Shown here one piece after another: positions 55,124 to 64,000 of a stretch of DNA of 64,000 nt. Within the stretch, counting starts at the first letter, position 1. Each line of letters begins with the position of its first letter. A program made the translations under genes and the position numbers. A model generated the notes under the pieces. That model saw nothing but the letters and a program-made list of their open reading frames with translations, did no database searches and was not told where the DNA came from. Source of the DNA: Heliocidaris erythrogramma (lineage: Eukaryota > Echinodermata > Echinoidea > Camarodonta > Echinometridae); the NCBI GenBank assembly GCA_025617745.1, contig CM046868.1:16620615-16684614 (forward strand), given 5' to 3'.

Positions 55124-55377
55124 ACAAATGACCCTCACTGATATTAACCCAATTTATACAGGAACGCGTACCTCTTTTGGTGGATACGCTACTTGTTAAA
55201 CAACTAAAATCGTACTGGTGCGCGCATCATGGTGCACACACTAAGAAAAAGAATAAAGGTCAATTGTACTCTGTAAAAACAACCTGTATCTGCGCTGCAA
55301 ATGTGTAAACTGTAATTATGAACTTTCTCATTCTGGTACCGTCAGTACAGTCCCTCCCTCCTTCTCTTGTGATGGGT
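55124..55377. other. Non-coding
   Basis: No gene or repeat structure is supported between the two TIR elements. Confidence 0.4.
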
Positions 55378-55564
55378 ATACTGTAAAACCAGAAATTTTC
55401 ACGTGCATGAAACTTTTGTGAATTTCGCGAGGGATGGAGATTCGTGAAAGTTTCATGCACGTGAAAATAATAAAATCACAACTGAAGCAACATGAAATCA
55501 ATGCAATTCGCAAAAGTTTCTTGCTGTCATTAACAAATAGCGAAAGTTTCTGGTTTTACAGTAT
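55378..55564. mobile_element. 187-bp MITE, TACTGTAAAACCAGAAA ends
   Basis: ATACTGTAAAACCAGAAA and its complement TTTCTGGTTTTACAGTAT close the element. Inside, TTTCACGTGCATGAAACTTT and AAAGTTTCATGCACGTGAAA form a second inverted pair, so most of the left half can fold. Terminal TA fits a Tc1/mariner-type target. Confidence 0.65.
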
Positions 55565-56367
55565 TTCTAAGATCAGGGGGTTTAAAAGCACAATCTATCT
55601 TTACAGCATATTATTGCCACATTACCACATTTCTCTCCTCTCCTGACAAGGGAAAAAAAATGCCTCAACTCAAGGTCAGTATTAGTCTAGTGCTTAGTTT
55701 TTGTGCATGGACAATGGCAAAATAGTAAGGTGGGCCCATTGTCAGCAGTTCTCCTGTACATGGTAGATTCCAAGTATTATCAAAAAGAGGAGAAATCCCT
55801 TTACTGCTACATTATGCATAAAAGGAGCTATTTTGTTTGCATTCATATATATACATGTAGATTGTGAAGCCGATTTTAACAACTGGGAATTAAGCAAAAG
55901 CGCTCTTTTAAAAAGACTAAATTGTTGTTAGTTTGGGGTTCAAACCTGTAGAAACCTTTTGGTAAGACTGCATTAATATGGATAATAGAATGTACGGAAA
56001 AGTGTCATTTCTAAAAATAGGGTCTTTTTCTTAGAAAAAGAAAAATTCTGCAGTGTTAGTTTTGCATTTCCCCCCTTATTTTCAAAAGCTCTTTTGAAGC
56101 TTCCAGGTCTTAATCACTCTCAGCATTTTTCTCTGGAAAAAAGAGCAAAAATAGCTTGATATATATACATGTAAGGTGTTTCACTTCATACACTAGTCAT
56201 GTACATGTAAGTGGAGTAATAGCAAATAAAGGATGAAATATTTGTAAAATTTAGTCATGCTATCAGGTTGCGTTTTCCTTTCTCCAGGAAGTTATGTCAG
56301 ATATTATACAGTAAAATTCACCAAAATTGACATTTAGATAATAGAGGATCACAAATGTACCACTGTA
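55565..56367. other. Non-coding
   Basis: AT-rich with CATGTA words; I see no supported gene. Confidence 0.4.
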
Positions 56368-56564
56368 CAGTAAAACCTGTATATAAAGGTCACCCAAAAG
56401 ATACAGAAAAAATGGGCAGGGTACATGTAGACAGGTTCAACAACACATGCATGTACATGTATTCCTATAGGGAGAAAATGTAATATACATGTACATGTCA
56501 CTTGGCTGACCACAATACACAGGTGGCCTTTTTAGAGAGATGGCCACTAATACAGGTTTGACTA
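56368..56564. mobile_element. Short relative of the 42975 TIR element
   Basis: CAGTAAAACCTGTATATAAA at the left and GGTGGCC…GGCCACTAATACAGGTTTGACT at the right are the same termini as 42975-44284. TA lies at the left flank. Length is about 197 bases. Confidence 0.6.
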
Positions 56565-57738
56565 TAAGCCTACATTTATTTTACTCAGTATAGGGTGATA
56601 CTCGACATTAAAGGGTGCAATCAAAAATATATATTTTGCTCAGTAATATACTATCTTCAAAATATCAGCTTCTAATATTATTTCTACAAAGAGATAGTAC
56701 ACTATCAATAAACATATATAAGCACGTTTATAAACAGACTAGTCAACTTTCTAGCTGTACATACACTAAAATTATTTGTTAAGGTGATCGCTACACTGTA
56801 ATATAAATGGTCATTAAATCTATAGATGTACATGTATATATATCCATTCAATGGGCACAGACATAATTATTTTAATAACTGACACACATACATGTATTAA
56901 TTAACTTATTGCACAATGGATCCAGGTGGTTCATGTACTAGCCTAGGTGGGAACAGGAATTTCAGTGGTCAACCAGTTAATGTTTGCTTTACTCAGTTAT
57001 TTGCATCTACTTAAACCATCAAGAGGAAGTAAATATCCATGTCCGCAATCCACAGAACAATGCTGGACAAAATTTGAGATACGGGAAGGAAGTCACGAAA
57101 GAGTCGAACAACAAGATGAATGAGAAAAACATAGTGAACACACAAAAAAAGGGATAATATCCTGATAATAGCAATTATAAGAGGCGAAGATTCATTTGTA
57201 GAAATACATCACAAGACATACAATAGGAATTGAAATACAGATGTAATCAAATTACATTGTACAAATCAGATCAGATACATTTAAGCATGTGTATGAATGT
57301 CATCAAGGATATTGTATTCAGTCTACCTCTATGTTAATCTTGGTAGTTCACGAAAATGTTTATTCACTGGCAATCTCCATGTTGCACAAATGAAAAAAAA
57401 ATTAGGGATTTTGTTTAAATCACAGGTAACTTATACTCTGTAAATCATTCCAACTGTCTACTTCAACTTATAATCCTTTCTTATATATAATTTAAGACAA
57501 ATATTTTCAGGGTTTAATTTTGAAATTCATTTAAGAGTATTTCATCTGTGATTCCAGAACTCAGAAACATTTGTATCTCTGAGATATTAACAAAGAATTC
57601 AAACAATTATTTATTTTTGGAGCCCCCCCTCCCTCTAATCAAATTTTACGAAAATGCCAATCAACAAACAAAACGAAAATGACTCAAATCAGTGCTTCTA
57701 ACCCAGTGACGTTTACTACATCTCTGGTTGAATATCAA
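56565..57738. other. Non-coding
   Basis: AT-rich. I see no tandem repeat or supported coding frame. Confidence 0.4.
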
Positions 57739-57788
57739 ACCTTTTCTTCTTCCTTGAAATGTTCAAGAGCTTTTGCTCTGGATGGTTC
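57739..57788 (-). CDS. Possible 50-nt exon
   Basis: On the minus strand, ATTCTGCAAACCTAG precedes a frame reading VEPSRAKALEHFKEEEK, followed by GTTTGATATTC as a weak donor. The charged helical sequence is protein-like, but the donor lacks GTRAGT and the exon is very short. It lies between two better-supported minus-strand exons. Confidence 0.22.
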
Positions 57789-57989
57789 CACTAGGTTTGC
57801 AGAATCAATCAAATAAAAAAATGAACTTGAAATGTCTATTGCCATGCAATGCAAATGTATCCCCCGGCACTGGTAGCGATTTTGGGGTCATCTTTTGGTT
57901 CGAAAGAGGGACAAAGAACCTCCCCCCTCCCCTCCCTCAAACAAAAGGATGACGTAGAGATCACCACCAGTGGCCCAGACTATTGTCAA

Positions 57990-58735
57990 CACTAGGAGCA
58001 GCATCACCCAAAAAAAATATGTGTGTAGATTAGAGTATCATGCATCTCTATAGAAAATTTGAAAGAAATCTGTCAAATGTGACTTGCAGAGCGTACACAA
58101 GATATCCACTAATATATGACCTTTGATCCTATAATAGACAGAACACTGGGGCAGCATCACCAAACACTGTTGAGGTCTAGAGTAAACTATGATGGACCTC
58201 CATACAAAATCTGAAAGAAATCAGTCAACAAATGTGACCGCCAGAGTGCATGTAAGACAGCAACCAAAATATGACATCTGACCATATAAAAAGCAGAACA
58301 ATGTGGGCAGCATCAGCAAAAACTAAATATGTGTAGATTTTCTAAGACACACCTCCATACAAAATTTGAAAGAAATCCGTCCAGAAATGCGGCAGTAAGA
58401 GCGCACAAAAGGGACAAATGACCTTTGACCCTATAAAGGACTGAACAATGAGGACAGCATCACCAAAAAGTAAACATTTCTAGATTATACCAAGATATCT
58501 CTCCTTACAAAATTTGAAAAAAATTTGAAAGAAATATGTCAAGAAATGAGTCAGAAAGAGTGCACAAAAGGGACAAATGACCTTTGACCCTATAAAGGAC
58601 GGAACAATGAGGGCAGCATCATCAGAAATTATAGGTGTGTAGATTATACCAAGATACACCTCCATACAAAATCTGAAAGAATCCGTAAAGGAATGTGGCA
58701 GTTAGAGCGCACACAAGAATATGACGCGGCGGCGG
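57990..58735. repeat. ~153-bp tandem repeat, five copies
   Basis: GCAGCATCACCAAA-type words start at 57998, 58151, 58307, 58454 and 58613 (periods 147-159 bases). Units share CCTCCATACAAAATTTGAAA, GAAATCCGTC and ATGACCTTTGACCCTATAAA. A 12-base CGCTGCATTA repeat follows at 58740-58765. Confidence 0.8.
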
Positions 58736-58875
58736 CATTACGCTGCATTACGCTGCATTACGCTGCTGAATCCAAAGCATCCTCCGGCATTCTGCCGGGG
58801 GATACAATGATACAAAAAATATCATCCCAACTGGAAAACCGTCAAGGATATTCAAGAAAACATGATCATACTTAC

Positions 58876-58938
58876 ACATAGGGCAATTCCATCTATTCTG
58901 TACCGAATAAATGAGCCTGCATAAGAAGCAAACTTCTC
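58876..58938 (-). CDS. 63-nt exon, possible SAM-domain segment
   Basis: Minus strand: acceptor GTTTGTTTTTTCAG, 63 coding bases, donor ATGT|GTAAGTATG, both near consensus. Frame 1 reads EKFASYAGSFI then RYRIDGIALC. The SF-(x)5-IDG-x-AL pattern matches the middle of SAM domains (helix 3-4), which mediate protein-protein contacts. A second frame is also open (RLIYSVQNRWNCPM), so the frame is not certain. No partner exon could be joined. Confidence 0.45.
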
Positions 58939-61386
58939 CTGAAAAAACAAACAAATAATGAAAATTGCGTAAATGCCAAACAGATAATTTACTCATTGTA
59001 AATACATGCATAAAGTTCAGTGGTATCACAAGCTGGATGAATATGGAAGTAAGGAAATCAGAATGTCAATGAATTGTACTGTACATGGTACATTGTGCAT
59101 GTAAGAACAGTAGTAAAATGAGCACTGCCTTTAGAAAAAATGCAGACATCGGGGTTGGGTGTATCTTTAAAAAAAATCATTAAATTGGTGATTTGAAGGT
59201 AAGATTTGAAGGTAAGATAAGAAAAACAAAATCAACTTAAATCACTGGTTCTGATTTATTCAGAACTGATGTCAGTTGTGAGCATTACAGGAAGACAATA
59301 AATTAGGTAATGAAATTGCGACCTACAGTGTACACGTACATTCTTAATATTTTAATGCAATAATTAAAATGCAACATGCAAGAGCAAAAGTTCATTACTA
59401 GGCCACGCATTTGAAGAAAAGGTTCATACAATCATGTAAATTTTAATACGTTGAATACTAGTCTACTCATGGGATGGCTATAAATAAAGAATAGAGGAAG
59501 TTTGCACAGGTAAATTTAAGTACAATAACACACATAACGCAAATAGCTGAAAGCAACACTTTCCAGGAATCAAGATGGCTTGTCTATTGTCGCATTTCAC
59601 AAAATCATCATAATTAGACTTTCTTTAATAATACATGTAAGAATGTGATTAACACTCGCTCAAAGATCCGGCTTGTATATGAGCAAGGTCACCGGCTGGC
59701 AAGATAGTTGCCGTGATACCAACCGTGAAAATGAAAATCAACAGTCGGCGGGTGCGGGCAACCGTCTAGCTGACTTTTATTGTGTGCAAATTTGTTATAA
59801 TTGTAAAGGCTGAAACTTCAGAGAAATGTCTAAAGTACATGTAACAGGCATGATCGAAGATTCATATTTTAATTTTTCGAGCGGCCGATTTGAGATAGCC
59901 TTGTGTAATTTATATCGACCGCTCCAAGGACTTCAATTCTAGTGACGAGTATATACATGTAATTTCGAAATTGGTCGGAAAGCTATTTACTTGCCATCAT
60001 AAACTAAGTTTTAAAAAGAATATAAAGTCCGAGTCTGATGGACACGAATCATCTTGTGTTTTAATCATCTCTTGTTTGTAATCAATAAATAGTCATAGCG
60101 TATAGTTATTTTCTTGTTATTTTAACACTTTTAGCACTAATAAGAGTGAGATCTTTGTTTTTAATCATAGCCTCGATATTGATTCAGTCGCACCGTCTAA
60201 AGTTATCCCCCCCCAAAAAAAGATCAAAAATTAGGGATCGTTATTTCTATGACAGTCGTAATATTTATTGTTGCATTTGATATCTGCCTTATTCAATTCA
60301 AAACACAGGATATCTGTATAATTTCATCTTATGATTTGAAAAAAAAATTCAAAGAAAAGCAAAAAAGAAAATTTAATAAATCCAGTCCGTGAGAGCACGT
60401 ATTAAAATTCAAGTAGTCGGACGAGATCGATTGACATCAAGAAGCAAAATCACCGGTGGGCAAGGAAAGAATAAGTTCGCAGGCTTGGCTGAGTCCAAGC
60501 ACAATAACAATATATATTTATTGATCAAGCATGCATGAAATTGTGACTCTAGTTGCTCTATGATGAGGATGATGATACCGCAGGTGTCCACCTGTGCTGG
60601 GCGCTCATGACGCTCACTCTAGAAGTAGAATGTCTCGCAACATTCAACATTCTTGCTAAAGTGTGTTGAAGTGAAGTCCAGAAGTCTAGGCTTTTGTCTA
60701 GTCCATATTAATGAGTGGCATGACTTTGGCTAATAATTCAAAGTCAATCCAAATGATCAATATTAATTAACCAATATAAGTAAACATCGAGTGAAATTTG
60801 AGAGTACATGTATGCCTACTAATTTCAGATAACTGCGGACATCGACATGACATTGCGATGCGTCCCGTTTTCTGACTCCTTTACAGGCTTGTAAAAAGAA
60901 ACTTAGCAGTTTTAAACTATTGACTACTGATTGGAAATTGGAAATTCCTATTTCAGGAAAATTAATTCCGGCTCGTCGGACATAAAAAGTTCGAACTTGA
61001 GAATGAAAGGATATAGGACTTTATATGCCACCACCGAATAATATGTGCTATCGAGACGGATTATTATTCACGAATCGTACATGTATTTTGTTTGAGATCG
61101 GTCACTGGTCATTTTTTTTTTTTTTAAACAAAGCACAGATCGAACCACGACGTTACTGCGAACCTTCCGTATGGACCTCATGAACCACACCTGCCACCTA
61201 CCGATCGACCAACATTGCGTGCATGTCAACATGCCTTATTTTTAGGGGCCGCGGAGCTTTTCTGAAAGAGTGGTGTTTCAAAAAAAAAAAACAGTGAACA
61301 TAACTGTGCTCGCTTTTTTTAATCTTCTCGTCACAAATATGCATATCGCCACAAATACTTGGCCTAGTTTCGGGGGTGAGGGAGGT
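58939..61386. other. Non-coding
   Basis: No gene is supported. A T13 tract lies at about 61110-61125. GATGAGGATGATGATACC at 60561 is a short purine-rich repeat. Confidence 0.4.
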
Positions 61387-61638
61387 CATACCAAATAAAA
61401 ATTATTCCTAGTTTCTCGTCCCCACCGGCATCCTTTTTTTTCGCCTTTTGATGCCTTTTGGGGGTCAGGGACCCAAGAAGAATATAAATGCAGCTGTATA
61501 ACGGGAAGACGAGCCCAATAGCATTTGTATGTGCGGCGGCCATCTTGGAAAAATATAAAATGTCAAATAACGTGGTACCCCCTCATTTTCGAAAAATCCG
61601 GACGAGAAACTAGGAATCAGTTTTACTTGGCCTCACAG
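61387..61638. mobile_element. ~250-bp MITE-like inverted repeat
   Basis: ATTCCTAGTTTCTCGTCC near 61404 and its complement GGACGAGAAACTAGGAAT near 61600 are exact. Extended outward, the ends pair over about 30 bases with 3 mismatches. The interior has GGCGGCCATCTTGG, a YY1-like word. No clear target duplication. Confidence 0.5.
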
Positions 61639-63164
61639 GGGCAGGGGCATGGGCATGATCCAGGGTCTCGTACAAGCTAGGGGAGTAGCACAAGTCTGAA
61701 AATGTTTAGACAAGCACTGTTAACTATTTTGGACATGCAAAATAAATCAAATGAATGGGTTGTCATATATTCAAGTCCCTACCTATTTGGTCGGGGGAAA
61801 AATGTACTTCGATGAAGAAAACACAATTTTGATGTATCCATTGAGCCAAGAACTTGTATAAACACCCAGATATAGCTGGCAATTAAACTTCCTATTCATA
61901 TTCGTTGTTCTTGACTTCAAAACGATTAACATTGTGCAACTTTGAGCGTGTGTTGAAGGTTTTAGTGAGCTTGTATTTTCGAAAATTTCAGTTCAGTGTT
62001 TCATGTTAGTAAAGAAATTGCGGGGTCTGAAAATTACGACTAGTGTTAGTAGTGTTCTGCGTAACATGTAACAACATGGTCATGACCTGCTTCTTGTCTG
62101 TCATCGCTCACTGGCCGCACGCGCGGTGCCTTTTCATCTCCTTGTCCATAATGGACATGAGGCAAGTGCGCATTCCTTTCCCCTATTTTCGATGTTTGTT
62201 TCCAAACAATTATACTGCGTATCGACTGACAAAGGTGGAATTTTCCTCATTTTATTACTTAGTTATTTTCCTTTTATTTATGACTACTTCATGTTATTCG
62301 ATCCCGCTGAATCTCTTTAATATTCTACGATACTTGCTTTTTTGCAAGATATACATGTACTTCCGTTTGTTTTTATTTTCCTGTTTATTATTAATCTGTT
62401 TACATTTTTGGTCTTCCAGTTTTCACCTTTCTGTCAAGTTCCGCCAATCTTGTGACTCTTTTGTATAATTGATGTAAAATTCTTGTAGTGAGAAAAGGAA
62501 ATGATGTTTTCAAGGAACTTGCTCAATTGAATGAATTGTTTAATTTTTTTTTTTCATAAATTACCATTTCCTCCAAAAAATTTGTTTTTCCCTCTATCAA
62601 ACCAATGTGTCCGAAAATATTAATTGGGAACATGTTTTTCCTAAATATGTACTTGCTTGCCCCATTTTTGACATCGTAACTAAATAAGATAATATACATT
62701 TGCAAAAGAAATAACAAGAGTTGCTGGTTTTTTGATCTTCGAACTTATTCGGATCTTCTACTTGTTAATTCTATATAATTTATGTAATTACACTTTCACT
62801 GGCCAGATTCCTTGATTTCTGTTTTAATACTAAACGTACAAATTGTTGGCTTTTACTTGTCAAATTTGACTTTCCTTATATATGATGATCCATCATAATT
62901 ATAGCCAACGTTGTACCCCCCCCCCTTTATCAATATCCCAAGTTTTAAAGAACTGATATCAATGGAGTAGGCTTATACACTAGTTACGTAGCCAAATAGG
63001 CCTACAATGTTAGTGAAAAGAACATTATGTGGCCGAGAAAAAAGCTATGTCCAACGTGCACCCCATCCCCCAAACACACTTCTTCCATTACATGGACATT
63101 AAACAATGAACATCAATAACAACAGACATATTTTGTCTTTACGGCAAAAAATTTAGCACTAACA
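61639..63164. other. Non-coding, T-rich
   Basis: A 141-codon hydrophobic frame at 62043-62468 reflects T-rich composition and has no recognisable motif. A C9-type tract lies at about 62928. Confidence 0.4.
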
Positions 63165-63405
63165 TTCGTGACGGACAAAGATAGCGGACAAAATAACTGT
63201 CTTTCTATACTTTACAATGGTTTGTGTAGACAAAAGAACATATTTTTACTACTAGTAAAATAAGTAGAACAGCTGAACATGCATGTGACACCAGTTCTAC
63301 ATACTAATAGCAGTAAAGGAATGTTCTTTTGACTACCGGAACCATTGTGAAGGGTATACAATGAGGGTTTGTTTTGTCCACTCTCTTTGTCCGTCATGTT
63401 CATAG
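63165..63405. mobile_element. Foldback element with ~80-bp arms
   Basis: CGTGACGGACAAAGATAGCG … GACAAAAGAACAT at 63168-63243 pairs with ATGTTCTTTTGACTACCGG … CTTTGTCCGTCATG at 63320-63400, with several mismatches and small gaps. The loop is about 75 bases. No ORF. Confidence 0.6.
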
Positions 63406-64000
63406 CGACTCTGTATACAACTGTTGTCAATGGCCAACTGATGACGTAACCAAGTACATGTACAGCATTGATGAAAAGAAACTTTGAACCTTCAACGTTG
63501 ATATTGTACGTTGTACCCGCGATTTGGACATGAGGCATTCGTAAATACGAGACATGGATTGTGAATCCAAATTGTAAAATATAAACTCCCGTAGATCGAT
63601 AGAGAAGTGCAAACTGAATTTTAAAAAAAGATGCGCATGTGGCTTTGTTTCCATTTCTAATCTGTCTCCTTTATTGGCGGCCAGCCGAACGACGTTTATT
63701 AAGGAGACAATGAATCATGCTCTCTGTGTGTTTGTCGATATTTATGTTTGTGTTAAAACACAATAAATACTTCTTTTCTTGACCATTTCAATAGTGCTGT
63801 TTTATCTGAAGGGGCTATGTGGGGATTTTACCATGGACCATTTCCCTTTGTTTCGTCATTTACTATTTATTCTTCTTATTGGGCGAAGGGAGAGCAGGGG
63901 GGGGGGGGGGCAGCTGAGATATGAATAGCGAAGGTTTTATGAATTAATCGTTGTTGGGAGAGTAAGGAGGAATGTCAGAAATAGTAAAATAAGAGTGTTA
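63406..64000. other. Non-coding; G13 tract
   Basis: A G tract lies at about 63898-63911. No gene is supported. Confidence 0.4.

Noticed and set aside
62043..62468. 141-codon hydrophobic frame
   Set aside because: T-rich composition, no recognisable family, no splice or promoter support.
63212..63538. 108-codon minus-strand frame
   Set aside because: Runs through the foldback arms at 63165-63405; no recognisable motif.

Overview
This is a eukaryotic, AT-rich, gene-poor and transposon-dense window. The short exon-like segments with GT-AG borders, DIRS-type tyrosine-recombinase retrotransposons, L2-like LINE, THAP-type exon, Tc1, piggyBac, hAT and pogo-like remnants, and frequent CATGTA/ACATGT words fit a marine invertebrate genome, most likely a deuterostome such as an echinoderm. 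That assignment is inference: no single-copy marker is complete here. No bacterial operon, rRNA, functional tRNA or CRISPR array was seen.

Layout. 1-4.4 kb: mostly non-coding, with a THAP-like first exon (-), a nearby CRE palindrome and one well-bordered 65-nt exon (-). 4.45-16.04 kb: a block bounded by inverted, minisatellite-like arms (TTTTGTNACAAAAT units) and by a shared 7-mer AAGTCTA. Inside lie a rearranged DIRS element (DIRS-1), a complete DIRS element of a second family (DIRS-2, 7738-13880, gag, RT-RNase H, MT-like domain and YR all on the minus strand), and a perfect 272-bp inverted repeat whose loop holds a Tc1 transposase tail. 17.4-18.3 kb: a tRNA-like SINE head and a foldback element. 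19.37-20.15 kb: the left end of a piggyBac-like element.

21.16-37.11 kb is the most unusual part: five ~1.8-2.3 kb units in tandem, with alternating head types (A-B-A-B-A), a shared tail, and a tRNA-like cassette (A box, B box, T-run) in each unit that comes in two versions (1,1,2,2,1). The units are bounded by hairpin palindromes and are rich in TGACGTCA. The fifth unit is split by a third DIRS element (DIRS-3, 30014-36097), inserted cleanly in a run of A and now decayed.

37.5-64 kb: foldback and TIR elements (pogo-like with TA duplication, hAT-like with 8-bp duplication, piggyBac-like MITE with TTAA), a ~95-bp satellite headed by a 34-bp perfect palindrome, a 5'-truncated L2-like LINE (-), several minisatellites, and a few small exon-like segments with good splice borders (52.67, 57.74 and 58.88 kb on minus; 54.40 kb on plus).

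The only genes whose products would work together are those of the DIRS elements: Gag, RT-RNase H, the MT-like domain and the tyrosine recombinase, with the terminal repeats and internal complementary region serving as replication signals. Host genes appear only as isolated exons, so their identities stay open.
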